A DNA stretch of 38,613 nucleotides from Acidobacteriota bacterium (GCA_003224855.1 QHZY01000013.1:1-38613); one strand, 5' to 3'. Numbered from the stretch's first letter, positions 25,828-34,821 are shown. Translations and numbers: made by a program. The notes: generated by a model from the letters alone, not told the origin.

Positions 25828-26295
25828 TCAAACTCTTTCGCGGATCTGGTCGAGTGTCCGCAGGAATTCCTGAAGTCTCTGGCGGCCGAGCTGGCCGGTG
25901 ATCTTTTGATTCAAATCCTCCAGCGGAGCATCCAGGGACTTGAGCAATGCCAGGCCATTATCCGTGATTCTCGCGGTAATGACGCGGCGGTCGGTTTTGC
26001 AGCGGCCACGGCGCGCCAGCCCGCTTTTTACCAGTCGATCGAGCAGGCGAGTGATGTCGGGATCACGGTTGAGCATGCGCTCGCCAATTTCATTGCATGC
26101 CAGACCCTCATCACCGGCGCCCCGCAGAATGCGCAGAGCATTGTATTGGGTGGGCGAGATCCCATAGGGCTTAAGAAATTCGGTGAGCCGCCATTGCAGA
26201 TCGCTGGCGGTACGCTGCAGGGCAACCATGGCCTCGCTGCCCAGATTAGGGAAAGGCTTGCTCTGGCGGATTTCGGCTCTGATTCCGGGGACCAC
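25828..26295 (-). CDS. MarR-family transcription regulator
   Basis: This 155-residue protein has a central winged helix: YGISPTQYNALRILRGAG, then the recognition helix RDPDITRLLDRLVKSGL and the wing RGRCKTDRRVI. Flanking helices serve dimerisation. The start is a GTG without SD. TATCCT ends 6 nt upstream, consistent with a leaderless mRNA, and conserved family residues (EIRQSKPF) begin soon after the GTG. A perfect 14-bp palindrome occupies the promoter spacer. MarR proteins usually repress themselves and a neighbouring gene until a small aromatic or oxidant is bound; doxX is the evident target. Confidence 0.9.
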   Translation of the reverse strand: MVPGIRAEIRQSKPFPNLGSEAMVALQRTASDLQWRLTEFLKPYGISPTQYNALRILRGAGDEGLACNEIGERMLNRDPDITRLLDRLVKSGLARRGRCKTDRRVITARITDNGLALLKSLDAPLEDLNQKITGQLGRQRLQEFLRTLDQIRERV

Positions 26296-26301
26296 GTTTT
26301 A

Positions 26302-26330
26302 AGGATACTCGTTATAACGAGGGAGTGCAA
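26302..26330 (-). promoter_or_regulatory. marR promoter with palindromic operator
   Basis: On the minus strand TTGCAC (26330-26325) and TATCCT (26307-26302) are 17 bp apart. The spacer contains the perfect palindrome CTCGTTATAACGAG (26308-26321). A dimer bound there would block RNA polymerase. TATAAC within the palindrome is an alternative -10. Confidence 0.65.
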
Positions 26331-26360
26331 AGCTGTGGCCATCCAAAACCACTAAGGGGC

Positions 26361-26400
26361 GGGGTGCCCCAGGTCTCGCCGCTTTTGCGAGACCTGGGAA
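26361..26400. repeat. Palindromic repeat copy C (12-bp perfect stem)
   Basis: CCCAGGTCTCGC (26368-26379) pairs with GCGAGACCTGGG (26387-26398) over a 7-nt loop. GGGGTGC precedes it, as in copy A. It lies 5 bp beyond the stop codon of the FN3 lipoprotein gene (minus strand). Confidence 0.75.
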
Positions 26401-26403
26401 GAA

Positions 26404-27540
26404 CTACTCCAGTCCCTCACTCGCCTCCTGCGACCTCGCACTCTCATTGCCTCTCGCATCTACCGCTGATACCGAATAGCTGTACCTCACTCCGGGCTTC
26501 ACGTCAGAGTCACGATAAGCCGGCACCTTCACCATTTCAGTATTGATTTTTGCCGCAGCACCACCCGGCCCACGCCGGTACACGTTGTATCCCGCTAAGT
26601 CAGATTCCGTGACTGGCGACCAGATCAGATCGATGAACGCTGGCTGCCCCACTCCCGATGCCACTGCCTGCAGCGCTTCCGGCACGCTTGGCGGATAAAT
26701 ATCGTGAGCGGTCACTTTCACTTCCGGGGTATTCTCGCCTTCAACTTCCGCGGTCGCTCTACACTCCACGTCGAGATCTTCGTTAGGCGGGCACTCTTCT
26801 TTCTTGCCCAGCGATAACTGCGAGACCACCGTGGCGCGATAGTCATAACTCTGTTCCCACTCCAATGTGCGGTCAAGAAACGTGCCCGACTGGTTTGGCT
26901 CCTGCCCGCAATTCGGCCATGCGATGTCGGCTAGCTTTACCGCATTCGAGCCTTGCTTCTGCCGGTAGACCCGAAGGAAGAACTCAAGCGATGGCGCCCT
27001 GCTGGCGGTGGGCACCGCAGGGCACGACCACGAGAGAAGAATTCCATCGCGGGCCACCTCGGCGCGAAAGTCTTGCGGAGGCGGAAGGGTGGGCGCTGCC
27101 GGCACCTGCACCTGGTTTGACAGACCCGCGGTGCGCCCGAAATCATTCAGCGCCGCAACCGCGTAGCTGATCATCGCCGTGGGATTTTGCTGCGTGAGGT
27201 CGGGGGAAAGAATGTCCACAAAGCTTGCGCTCGGCGCTGATTTGCCGTTTACCGGCGCAGCCGGCGTCCTTCGGGGCTCGATTTCTCCCACCGGATTGCC
27301 ACAGTCATGGATGGACTGACCCAGATTTCGGCAAATCCTGAACGGCCCGGGATGACGAATGCTCTGACGTTCGGTGGTCCGCGTCGGCTCCGTCCAGGTA
27401 AGTATCACTTGGTCGCCCTTGCGTGCAGCCCTGAGATCGTTGACCGGCTTGGGCAACTGCAATGACGGTGGCAACGGCGGCCCTGGCCATCCGCAACTGC
27501 TCGCGCAGATCAGTGCGAGCAGAGCCGCCACTCGCTGCAA
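26404..27540 (-). CDS. Fibronectin type III repeat lipoprotein
   Basis: This 378-residue exported protein has an N-terminal signal ending ALICASSCGW, a likely lipobox (Ala at -3 is less usual) giving a lipid-anchored Cys. The mature chain is Pro-rich and then contains about three FN3-like beta domains (residues 35-150, 155-285, 290-375). Each has a xxLxWxxP start (VILTWTEP, ILLSWSCP, IDLIWSPV) and a tyrosine-corner strand (YAVAALND, YDYRATVV, YSYSVSAVDARGNES). The start is a TTG 8 bp after the upstream aminotransferase stop; SD is poor. A structural or binding role at the cell surface is inferred; no enzyme motif is seen. Confidence 0.75.
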   Translation of the reverse strand: MQRVAALLALICASSCGWPGPPLPPSLQLPKPVNDLRAARKGDQVILTWTEPTRTTERQSIRHPGPFRICRNLGQSIHDCGNPVGEIEPRRTPAAPVNGKSAPSASFVDILSPDLTQQNPTAMISYAVAALNDFGRTAGLSNQVQVPAAPTLPPPQDFRAEVARDGILLSWSCPAVPTASRAPSLEFFLRVYRQKQGSNAVKLADIAWPNCGQEPNQSGTFLDRTLEWEQSYDYRATVVSQLSLGKKEECPPNEDLDVECRATAEVEGENTPEVKVTAHDIYPPSVPEALQAVASGVGQPAFIDLIWSPVTESDLAGYNVYRRGPGGAAAKINTEMVKVPAYRDSDVKPGVRYSYSVSAVDARGNESARSQEASEGLE

Positions 27541-27548
27541 TCTGCTGC

Positions 27549-28928
27549 TCAGTTTGTCTCCAGCAGTTCGCGCACGGCTTCGCGAAATACGCGGGTGTGC
27601 TTATCCACGTCTTCGTTTTCTGTCTGTGGCGACATCAGCGCCATGTTGTGAAATGGCGTAAGCAGAATTCCGCGATTCATCGCGTACAGGTGCATGAAGC
27701 GTTCCAGTTCGAAGTCCATTGCGTTATGCGCTTCCGTGCCATTTTTCGGGACCCGGGATGAAAAAAGATATTCCGCGCGGCATCCCAACCGGGTCACGTG
27801 CCACGGAATTTCGAATTCGCTGATGGCCTTTTGCACTCCAGAACTCCAGCGCTCGGCCAGTGGAATCATCCGGTCGAACGCCTCTTTCGTCAGCACGCTG
27901 CTGAGGGTCGCTTTCATGGCCGCCAGCGAGAGCGCGTTCCCCGCCAGCGTTCCTCCGATGCCTCCGGTGTCGCAGTCTTCCAGGCTCTGGCGTTCCAGAA
28001 AGAGCTGCGCGATCTGCTCGGTAAACCCGTAGGCCGCTCCAGGAACTCCGCCGCCGATCGGCTTGCCGAACACGATGAAGTCAGGCGCGAGATTTTCCGC
28101 GCGCGTGTAACCGCCCGGCCCGGCGCAAATAGTGTGGGTCTCATCAATGATCAGCAGCGTTCCCGTTCTTCGCGTGATCGCACGTAAGGCATCATGAAAT
28201 CCCGGCTCGGGATGAACAATGCCGACGTTGGTCAGCGCCGGTTCCGCCAGCACGCATGCCACATCCTGAGCAGATAACGCGTTTTCCAGCGCGGCCAAAT
28301 CGTTGAATTCAACTACCTTGGTTGTCACTGATGGATCCACTGGCGGCCCGATGTTTCCGCGCCGCGCTCTCGCTTCTCCGTTCTCATGGAGTGTGATGAA
28401 GCTCTCATCCACTGATCCGTGATAACACCAGTTGAAAACCAGGATTTTTGGACGTCCTGTTATATGTCGGGCCAGTCGAATCGAAAACCGGTTCGCATCG
28501 GTCGCGGTCAGCGCAAACTGCCAACATGGAAGTCCGAAGCGCTTTTGCAGTTCTTCGCCAACAAAAATTGCGTCTTCGCTGGGCAGCATCAAGGTGATTC
28601 CACGCCGCGACTGCTGCTCGATAGCTTTCACAGTGGACGAAGGCGAGTGCCCCGTCATCGCCCCGGTATCTCCCAGGCAGAAGTCGATGTAGCGATGTCC
28701 ATCCACATCGTAAAAATGCGCGCCCTGCGCCTCTCTGACAAAGGGTGGAAATGCGCCCGCCCACTTCGCCATCCAGTTCATAGGCACGCCGCCCAGCAAC
28801 GATTTGCGCGCGCGCTCGAATAAAGACTTCGACTTCGGATTGTCGTCCACGAACCGCTTCTGCTCGCGCTGCATCAGAGAAGCCAGCCGGGTGCGAGTAA
28901 TTTCTCTTTTTCGTTCCAGAGTTTTCAT
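27549..28928 (-). CDS. Class III PLP aminotransferase (glutamate-1-semialdehyde aminomutase-like)
   Basis: This 459-residue protein (ATG at 28928; a TTG four codons earlier is the alternative) has fold-type-I class III motifs: GHRYIDFCLGD, IIDETHT (Asp262) and IVFGKPIGGGVPGAAYG (Lys289, Schiff base). The phosphate-binding SGTEA of GSA aminomutases is replaced by ALTATDAN. It is therefore probably a relative with another substrate, not HemL. No SD is present; TGT-TAAGCT lies 11 nt before the ATG. The FN3 lipoprotein gene follows after 8 bp, an unusual partner. Confidence 0.82.
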   Translation of the reverse strand: MKTLERKREITRTRLASLMQREQKRFVDDNPKSKSLFERARKSLLGGVPMNWMAKWAGAFPPFVREAQGAHFYDVDGHRYIDFCLGDTGAMTGHSPSSTVKAIEQQSRRGITLMLPSEDAIFVGEELQKRFGLPCWQFALTATDANRFSIRLARHITGRPKILVFNWCYHGSVDESFITLHENGEARARRGNIGPPVDPSVTTKVVEFNDLAALENALSAQDVACVLAEPALTNVGIVHPEPGFHDALRAITRRTGTLLIIDETHTICAGPGGYTRAENLAPDFIVFGKPIGGGVPGAAYGFTEQIAQLFLERQSLEDCDTGGIGGTLAGNALSLAAMKATLSSVLTKEAFDRMIPLAERWSSGVQKAISEFEIPWHVTRLGCRAEYLFSSRVPKNGTEAHNAMDFELERFMHLYAMNRGILLTPFHNMALMSPQTENEDVDKHTRVFREAVRELLETN

Positions 28929-28977
28929 TTGAGATGGCAAGCTTAACAGAAAGGCGCAGCCCGGAACTCAAAGCTGG

Positions 28978-29008
28978 CCCACTCAAGCCTGCATTTGACT
29001 TGAGTGGG
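28978..29008. repeat. Hairpin, possibly the same palindromic family (copy D)
   Basis: CCCACTCAAG (28978-28987) pairs with CTTGAGTGGG (28999-29008) across 11 nt. Edges CCCA and TGGGA match copies A and C, but the GGGTGC lead is missing. It lies 28 bp after the stop of the small secreted protein gene (minus strand). Confidence 0.55.
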
Positions 29009-29036
29009 AATAGCCTTACAAACAGATAGCGTGACG

Positions 29037-29504
29037 CTACTGCTTGTCGTACACCCCGACGCTCTTGTACTTCTTGCCATCGGAAGTCGTTCCGCTGATG
29101 GTGACGGTACGCGTTTTTCCATCTTTTGAAACCACGATTTTGCCCGCAGCCACCACCTTGCCCTCTTTCTTGTTGGTCAATTGCAAGGTGCTCGGGTTAA
29201 CTCTTTTGTAGGAGCGCGAATCGGAGGCGGTATCGCCGGTCACTGGATAATCTTTGCCGTCCAATTTTCCGGTCCACTCATTGTGGGCAGGTTTTCCGTC
29301 TGGACCCTCTCCATCGACCGTCACCTTTATGCTGTCACCCGCGGCCTCGTACATCACGGTGTGGTTCTTGGCTGTTCCGGAACTGATCTTAGATTTTGCG
29401 TCATTCAACTTCCATGTGCCCATCATATTGTCGTCGGCCGCAAAGCAAAGCGCCGCAATCGAAAAACAAAATGCCAGCGCGCACAGAACCTTTTTGGTGT
29501 TCAT
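29037..29504 (-). CDS. Small secreted hypothetical protein, beta-rich
   Basis: This 155-residue protein starts at an ATG preceded by GGAGG (4-nt spacing), with a signal peptide (MNTKKVLCALAFCFSIAALCFA). The mature domain begins MMGTWKLNDAKSKIS and continues with beta-strand and charged repeats (TVDGEGPDGKPAHNEWTG, SDGKTRTVTI). This lipocalin-like style (GTWKLN) recurs in small acidobacterial secreted proteins. Function is unknown. A longer in-frame reading to 29708 adds 68 residues without conserved character and is rejected. Confidence 0.75.
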   Translation of the reverse strand: MNTKKVLCALAFCFSIAALCFAADDNMMGTWKLNDAKSKISSGTAKNHTVMYEAAGDSIKVTVDGEGPDGKPAHNEWTGKLDGKDYPVTGDTASDSRSYKRVNPSTLQLTNKKEGKVVAAGKIVVSKDGKTRTVTISGTTSDGKKYKSVGVYDKQ

Positions 29505-29701
29505 ATTGCCTCCAAATCGCGAATTGAGAGATCGATTTACGCGCGCCATTGTAGTGCCGGGTGCAAGCCCAGGCAAACTTCCAATGTAAGGTTGAGCCCA
29601 CGGCGGTGCTGAATCGACATCCGCTGAACTTATTTTCTTCCTGCTGTGGTAAACCGATGCGCCCCCCAATCTCTCCTGTGATACATTCGTTCGGAAACCG
29701 A

Positions 29702-29995
29702 ATGTCACTAGTGGTCAAGCTCGAAGACGATCTAGGGGAGCGCAGTGACTGGATCATCCTTCACGGGGTGTTGCCCTCGCGCGATGAGCGCGCTTTCAAC
29801 TGCCTGCGCGGAATTGATCCCTATGGCAAGACCGTCTTCAACCACCTTCAGATGGAAAAATTTCTGGAAGAATGGGAACTGGTCAAAGATCGCGCCCACG
29901 ATGACTCGCAAAGAGAAGCCTGGCAGAAAGTAAGAGAGATGGCGCAATCCTGTCAGCAGGACCGCGATCTGTTCCTGCGATTCGTGGGAAACTAG
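29702..29995 (+). CDS. Conserved hypothetical protein
   Basis: This 97-residue acidic soluble protein, MSLVVKLEDDLGE onward, contains the segments RGIDPYGKTVFNHLQMEKFLEEW and a Cys-containing C-terminal helix. The segment IDPYG-TVFN-LQM is one I associate with small conserved bacterial hypotheticals. There is no SD at the ATG. An upstream ATG (29561) adds Pro/Cys-rich residues with no coding look. It converges on ruvA with a 3-bp gap. Function is unknown. Confidence 0.7.
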   Translation: MSLVVKLEDDLGERSDWIILHGVLPSRDERAFNCLRGIDPYGKTVFNHLQMEKFLEEWELVKDRAHDDSQREAWQKVREMAQSCQQDRDLFLRFVGN

Positions 29996-29998
29996 AAA

Positions 29999-30589
29999 CT
30001 ACTTCGAGAGCTGAGCAAGAGCGCTGCGGAAAAGAGCTTCAAACGAATCGCCATTGTTCTGGCGCGTAATACCGGTCAGGGCCTTCTCCGCTGTTGCTCG
30101 CTGGTATCCCAGGTTCATCAAAGCTGAAAGCACATCTTCATCGATCGCACTGAGCGATGGAACGGCGCTCACGGTACCTGCTCCGGCGGGCGGCATTTTA
30201 TCGCGCAGTTCGAGCACCAGTCGTTCGGCAGTCTTTCGCCCGACGCCGGGAATCTTCGTGAGCCGCGCCAGATTGTTCGATCGGATCGCTTCGCCCAATT
30301 CATCTGAAGCCATGCCGCTCAGAATCGTCATGGCCAGTTTGGGCCCGATGCCGCTGACCGAAATAAGCTTTTCGAAGATGCTCTTTTCTTCCGGATGGCA
30401 AAATCCGTAAAGCGCGAGCGCATCTTCGCGGACGTGCGTGTGGATGAACAGCGCGACTTCCGACCCCGGCGACGCCAGTTGGGAAAAAGTCGGCACGCTG
30501 ATGCTCACGTCATATCCCACGCCGCCCGCTTCCACGATGACGTGATTGGGGTGCTTGTCGAGCAGCTTGCCGCGCAGGTGGGCAATCAT
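29999..30589 (-). CDS. ruvA: Holliday junction DNA helicase subunit RuvA
   Basis: This 196-residue protein has the OB-fold N-terminus ([20 protein letters not shown]), two helix-hairpin-helix motifs (SVSGIGPKLA near 78-86 and IPGVGRKTAERLVLEL near 113-128), and the flexible C-terminal domain III that binds RuvB. RuvA tetramers recognise the four-way junction and load RuvB. The ATG overlaps the ruvB stop by one base (TGATG), so translation is coupled, with ruvB first. Confidence 0.95.
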   Translation of the reverse strand: MIAHLRGKLLDKHPNHVIVEAGGVGYDVSISVPTFSQLASPGSEVALFIHTHVREDALALYGFCHPEEKSIFEKLISVSGIGPKLAMTILSGMASDELGEAIRSNNLARLTKIPGVGRKTAERLVLELRDKMPPAGAGTVSAVPSLSAIDEDVLSALMNLGYQRATAEKALTGITRQNNGDSFEALFRSALAQLSK

Positions 30590-31632
30590 CAGAAGAGCGA
30601 AGCCTGCCTGCGGGTGGGAGTGATTCCGAAGTGTTCGTAGGCCAATTGCGTTGCCACCCGGCCGCGCGGGGTGCGATTGAGAAAACCGATCTGCATCAGG
30701 AACGGCTCATACACTTCTTCAATCGCATCCGGCTCCTCGGCAAGCGCGGCGGCAAGCGTGTTCACCCCGACCGGACCGCCCTGGTACTTTTCAATAATAG
30801 TGAGCATGAGCTTGCGGTCGATTTCGTCGAAACCGTGCGCATCCACTTCGAGCATTTTCAGCGCGGCTTGCGCGGTGGGCAGATCGATCTTGCCTGAGCC
30901 TCGCACTTGCGCGTAGTCGCGCACGCGGCGAAGCAGGCGGTTGGCAATGCGGGGCGTGCCGCGCGAGCGGCTGGCGATCTCAAGCGCCCCGGGCCGGTCA
31001 ACCTCAACATTCAAGATTTCGGCAGAACGCTCGACGATAATTCGCAGATCCTGGTCGGTATAGAACTCGAGCCGCAGCACGATCCCGAAGCGTGAACGCA
31101 GCGGCGAAGAGAGCAGGCCGGCTCGGGTGGTCGCCCCGATGAACGTGAAGGGCTTCACGTCCATGGTGTGGGTGCGGGCGGCCGGGCCCTGGCCAATCAG
31201 AATGTCGAGTTTGTAATCTTCGAGCGCGGAATAAAGCAGTTCTTCAAGCGTGGGCTGAAGGCGATGAACTTCATCGATGAAAAGCACCTGCCGTTCGCGC
31301 AGGTTGGTAAGGATGGCGGTGAGGTCACCTTTGATCTGGAGGGTTGGCCCGGAGGTCTGCTGAAAGGCAACGCCAAGCTCGTTCGCAATGATGGTGGCGA
31401 GGGTGGTTTTGCCCAGCCCGGGAGGTCCGTAGAGCAGAACGTGATCAAGTGCGTCTCCCCGCGAGCGGGCAGCCTGAATTGCCACCGTGAGGTTTTCTTT
31501 AACCTTGGCCTGGCCGATGAATTGGTTGAGACGTTGTGGCCGCAGCTTCAGTTCAAATGACGAGTCGTCTTCTACCGGCGCGGCCGAGACCAGGCGCTTG
31601 TTCAGTTCAGGAGTGTTTTTTACCGAAGCCAC
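30589..31632 (-). CDS. ruvB: Holliday junction branch migration ATPase RuvB
   Basis: This 347-residue AAA+ motor is called from the GTG at 31632. Walker A is GPPGLGKTT (69-77), Walker B is LFIDEVHRL (DEVH 120-123), sensor/arginine elements are in [19 protein letters not shown], and a winged helix closes the C-terminus ([13 protein letters not shown]). An in-frame TTG at 31668 would extend it by 12 residues, but that TTG is the first part of a -35 box (TTGCTC) whose -10 (TACTAT) lies 7 nt before the GTG, so the GTG is preferred. ruvB precedes ruvA here, opposite to the enterobacterial order; no ruvC is in the window. Confidence 0.93.
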   Translation of the reverse strand: MASVKNTPELNKRLVSAAPVEDDSSFELKLRPQRLNQFIGQAKVKENLTVAIQAARSRGDALDHVLLYGPPGLGKTTLATIIANELGVAFQQTSGPTLQIKGDLTAILTNLRERQVLFIDEVHRLQPTLEELLYSALEDYKLDILIGQGPAARTHTMDVKPFTFIGATTRAGLLSSPLRSRFGIVLRLEFYTDQDLRIIVERSAEILNVEVDRPGALEIASRSRGTPRIANRLLRRVRDYAQVRGSGKIDLPTAQAALKMLEVDAHGFDEIDRKLMLTIIEKYQGGPVGVNTLAAALAEEPDAIEEVYEPFLMQIGFLNRTPRGRVATQLAYEHFGITPTRRQASLF

Positions 31633-31639
31633 TGGCTGG

Positions 31640-31668
31640 ATAGTAAAGTGAAAGTTCGAACTGAGCAA
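31640..31668 (-). promoter_or_regulatory. ruvBA promoter
   Basis: TTGCTC (31668-31663), 17-bp spacer, TACTAT (31645-31640), then 7 nt to the GTG. The arrangement predicts a leaderless ruvB transcript. I see no LexA-like box (CTGT-N8-ACAG) in the spacer. Confidence 0.5.
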
Positions 31669-31784
31669 TGATCGTAATTGGGGCGTTACGATTGGCTCAG
31701 TTTACCAACGAGTAACGCCGCCCCTTCCCCCTGGTTTTACCTAAAATATCTGCAATCAGCAGCTTACAAAGTGGGGTATCTGCC

Positions 31785-31842
31785 AAAATATTGAGATAAA
31801 AGGAGTTAGGTGCAAAATATTGAGCACCAAGGATTTACGCCT
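31785..31842. repeat. Degenerate tandem repeat, 29-bp unit starting AAAATATTGAG
   Basis: AAAATATTGAG occurs at 31785-31795 and 31814-31824. The following 18 bp of each unit share AAGGA and TTA, about 20 of 29 positions identical. AAAATAT occurs again at 31743-31749. The role is unknown. Confidence 0.55.
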
Positions 31843-31967
31843 CTGGATTTCGAAACCAGTTGCAGAGCATAGCGTTTAATTTTCAAGGATGAAGCTTGCC
31901 GCAGCCTGAGCTGAAAGCAGTATTCACGTTGCGGGGCAAATAGAAAAGACCACGAAAGTAGACAAGA

Positions 31968-32006
31968 CGCCCCAGGATTGGTCACGGCGTAATTGCTCCT
32001 GGGGCG
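31968..32006. terminator. Hairpin between clpB and ruvB
   Basis: CGCCCCAGGA (31968-31977) pairs with TCCTGGGGCG (31997-32006), 19-nt loop. No U-run follows on either strand, so a terminator role is only possible. It could be another palindromic repeat. Confidence 0.35.
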
Positions 32007-32119
32007 CCAGTGAGAGAAAGAGAATGAAGGGAGCAGCCTTCCCCCCGAAATGTTACCCCCTGAATTCCCTTGTCTGTAAATGCCTGGAAGGGCGAATCCA
32101 TTTCAAAGATGCTTTGGCG

Positions 32120-32141
32120 GGCCGGGCGGGGACGCCCGGCC
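32120..32141 (-). terminator. Hairpin 10 bp after the clpB stop
   Basis: GGCCGGGCG and CGCCCGGCC form a perfect 9-bp GC stem with a 4-nt loop, immediately downstream of clpB. No U-run follows, but stem strength and position fit a transcript 3' end. Confidence 0.5.
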
Positions 32142-32151
32142 TTGAAGTTGG

Positions 32152-34821
32152 TCATCGGCGGCCCGGGCGGGAGCGCGCGGCGTCCACGGTGAGGGGCTTT
32201 GCTTCTTCGCCGAAGCGCTGGCTGACCTCGAAGGTCATCTTGCGGGCCATTGGGTCGGCATCGACGATAAGGTGATCGCCATGCAGGATTTCTCCATCCA
32301 GAATCTTGAGCGCGAGCGGATCCTGTACCAGGCGCTGAATCGCCCGCTTCAGCGGACGCGCGCCGAAGTTCGGATCGTAGCCTTCGGTAAAGAGCAGTTC
32401 TTTGGCAGCATCCGTGAGCTCGATGGAAATCTTGCGTTCCGCCAGCAGGCGACGCAGGTCTTCCAGACGAAGATCGACGATCCGTACCAGCTGCTCTTTT
32501 CCGAGCGGACGGAAGATGATGATGTCATCGACCCGGTTCAGAAACTCCGGTTTGAAGTGCGCGTGCAGCGAGTTCATGACTTGCTGCGAGGCTTCCTCGA
32601 AATCTGTTTCGGAGCGCAGGCCCTCAGCCTGCAGATAAGAAGATCCGATATTGGAAGTCATGATGATGACGGTGTTCTTGAAATCTACGGTGCGGCCCTG
32701 GCCATCGGTGAGACGGCCGTCATCCATGATTTGCAGCAACACGTTGAAGACGTCGGGATGCGCTTTTTCGATTTCGTCGAAAAGGATGACGGAGTAAGGA
32801 CGGCGGCGGACCTGCTCGGTGAGCTGGCCGCCCTCTTCGTAGCCGACGTATCCGGGAGGAGCGCCGATCAGGCGGGAGACGGCGTGCTTCTCCATGTACT
32901 CGGACATGTCAATGCGAACCAATGAGTGCTCGTCGTCAAACAAAAATTCCGCGAGCGCGCGCGCCAGTTCGGTTTTGCCGACACCTGTGGGCCCGAGAAA
33001 GATGAAGCTGCCGATGGGACGCTTAGGATCGCTTAAGCCCGCGCGTGAACGGCGGACGGCGTTAACCACACGTTCCAGGGCGGCGTCCTGGCCGACCACG
33101 CGATGGCGCAGGCGCTCTTCCATGGTGACCAGCTTCTTGACTTCGCCCTCGAGCATTTTCGATACCGGAATGCCGGTCCACTTGGAAACGATGCGGGCGA
33201 TATCTTCTTCATCCACTTCTTCTTTGAGCATGCGCGGGCCAGAAGCCTTTTCCATTTGCGCCGTGATTCTGGCAAGTTCTTCTTCGGCCTGCCGGATGAG
33301 GCTGTAGCGGATTTCGGCGACGCGCTGCAAGTTACCCTTTCGTTCCTCGGGCTGCTCTTCAATTTTGAGCTGCTCGATTTTCTCCTTGAGTGCGCGGGAG
33401 CGGGCGATGAGCTCTTTTTCCTGTTTCCAGCGGATCTTGAGGGCATTCGACTGTTCGCGAATTCCAGCCAACTCTTTTTCAATGCCTGCCAGGCGCTCTT
33501 TCGAGTTGGGGTCGCTTTCTTTCTTCAGCGCCTGCTTTTCGATTTCAAGCTGCATGGCGCGGCGTTCGAGTTCATCGATCTCGGTAGGCAATGAATCAAT
33601 CTGGATGCGAAGGGATGCGGCGGCTTCGTCGATCAGGTCGATGGCCTTGTCCGGCAGAAAGCGATCCGAGATGTAGCGATGCGAAAGCGTAGCTGCGGCC
33701 ACAATGGCGGAATCTTTGATGCGAACGCCATGATGGACTTCGTAACGCTCTTTCAGGCCGCGGAGAATGGCGATGGTATCTTCGACGTTCGGCTCGCCCA
33801 CAAAGACGATCTGAAAGCGGCGTTCGAGTGCAGCGTCTTTCTCTATGTACTTGCGATATTCGTTGAGAGTGGTGGCGCCGATGGCGCGCAGCTCTCCGCG
33901 GGCAAGCGCGGGCTTAAGCATGTTGGAAGCATCGATGGCGCCTTCGGCAGCGCCGGCACCGACCAGGGTATGAAGTTCGTCAATGAAGAGCACAATCTTA
34001 CCCTGTGAGTCTTCGATCTCTTTGAGCACGGCCTTGAGCCGGTCTTCGAACTCGCCGCGATATTTTGCGCCCGCCAGCATGGACCCGAGATCGAGTGCGA
34101 CCACGCGCTTGTTCTTAAGGATTTCAGGGACATCCCCGGAGATAATCCGCTGCGCGAGCCCTTCGACGATAGCTGTCTTGCCGACGCCGGGTTCGCCGAT
34201 GAGCACAGGATTGTTTTTGGTGCGGCGAGACAGCACCTGGACGACGCGGCGGATTTCTTCATCGCGTCCGATTACAGGATCGAGCTTGCCCTTGCGGGCC
34301 TGCTCGGTGAGGTCGCGAGCGTAGCGCTCAAGCGCCTGATACTTGCCCTCAGGATTCTGGTCGGTAATGCGTTGCGATCCACGGAAGGCGGTGAGCGCTT
34401 TAAGAATGGCATCGTGAGTGGCCCCGGCGTGGGCAAGAATCTGTTGAGCGGGATCGTTTTTGAGCTGTGTGGCCGCGAGCAGCACGTGCTCGGTGGAGAC
34501 GTATTCGTCTTTGAAGTTATCGGCTTCCTTAAAAGCGCGATCGAGCAACTGATTGACAGCCTGAGACAACGTGGGCTGAGCGGCAGCGCCGGAAATCCTG
34601 GGCAGCTTTTCAATCTCCCGGTAAATTTCGCTCAGGATGGATTGCGGGCCGATGCCGATTTTTTCGAGCACCGGCGGAACGATGCCTTCCTTGTCTTCGA
34701 GCAGGGCGGTGAGAATGTGGGCCGGCTGCAGCTCAGGATTGCCGTGTTCTGAGGCGAGTTCGCTGCCGCGCTGGATAGATTCCTGCGCCTTTACGGTGAA
34801 TTTGTCCCAACGTATTGCCAT
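32152..34821 (-). CDS. clpB: ATP-dependent disaggregase ClpB
   Basis: This 889-residue Hsp100 chaperone is complete. The order is N-domain (1-150), AAA-1 with Walker A GEPGVGKT (209-216) and [12 protein letters not shown], a coiled-coil middle domain (about 410-530), AAA-2 with GPTGVGKT (610-617) and [11 protein letters not shown], pore loops KYRGEFE and GYVGYEEGG, and a D2 C-terminal domain. The middle domain identifies ClpB rather than ClpA/C. It threads aggregated proteins with DnaK and small heat-shock proteins. hsp20 lies 235 bp upstream on the same strand. The last ~15 residues (Arg/Pro-rich) are variable. Confidence 0.96.
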   Translation of the reverse strand: MAIRWDKFTVKAQESIQRGSELASEHGNPELQPAHILTALLEDKEGIVPPVLEKIGIGPQSILSEIYREIEKLPRISGAAAQPTLSQAVNQLLDRAFKEADNFKDEYVSTEHVLLAATQLKNDPAQQILAHAGATHDAILKALTAFRGSQRITDQNPEGKYQALERYARDLTEQARKGKLDPVIGRDEEIRRVVQVLSRRTKNNPVLIGEPGVGKTAIVEGLAQRIISGDVPEILKNKRVVALDLGSMLAGAKYRGEFEDRLKAVLKEIEDSQGKIVLFIDELHTLVGAGAAEGAIDASNMLKPALARGELRAIGATTLNEYRKYIEKDAALERRFQIVFVGEPNVEDTIAILRGLKERYEVHHGVRIKDSAIVAAATLSHRYISDRFLPDKAIDLIDEAAASLRIQIDSLPTEIDELERRAMQLEIEKQALKKESDPNSKERLAGIEKELAGIREQSNALKIRWKQEKELIARSRALKEKIEQLKIEEQPEERKGNLQRVAEIRYSLIRQAEEELARITAQMEKASGPRMLKEEVDEEDIARIVSKWTGIPVSKMLEGEVKKLVTMEERLRHRVVGQDAALERVVNAVRRSRAGLSDPKRPIGSFIFLGPTGVGKTELARALAEFLFDDEHSLVRIDMSEYMEKHAVSRLIGAPPGYVGYEEGGQLTEQVRRRPYSVILFDEIEKAHPDVFNVLLQIMDDGRLTDGQGRTVDFKNTVIIMTSNIGSSYLQAEGLRSETDFEEASQQVMNSLHAHFKPEFLNRVDDIIIFRPLGKEQLVRIVDLRLEDLRRLLAERKISIELTDAAKELLFTEGYDPNFGARPLKRAIQRLVQDPLALKILDGEILHGDHLIVDADPMARKMTFEVSQRFGEEAKPLTVDAARSRPGRR

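Larger units (their letters stand above)
31669..32151. other. clpB-ruvB intergenic region with repeats and hairpins
   Basis: These 483 bp contain no convincing gene. They hold tandem degenerate 29-bp repeats (31785-31842), a near-palindrome at about 31843-31859, a 10-bp-stem hairpin (31968-32006) and the clpB hairpin (32120-32141). Confidence 0.6.

Noticed and set aside
27549-28928. hemL (glutamate-1-semialdehyde 2,1-aminomutase)
   Set aside because: The SGTEA motif is absent and the context is not haem synthesis, so only a family-level call is justified.
29505-29708. 68-residue N-terminal extension of the small secreted protein
   Set aside because: The ATG at 29504 has GGAGG and opens a signal peptide; the extension has no conserved character.
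31785-31842. CRISPR array
   Set aside because: Only two degenerate, directly tandem units without unique spacers and no cas genes.
32024-32275. 83-codon frame overlapping the clpB 3' end on the plus strand
   Set aside because: It is mostly the antisense of clpB plus its hairpin; codon pattern is a shadow of clpB.
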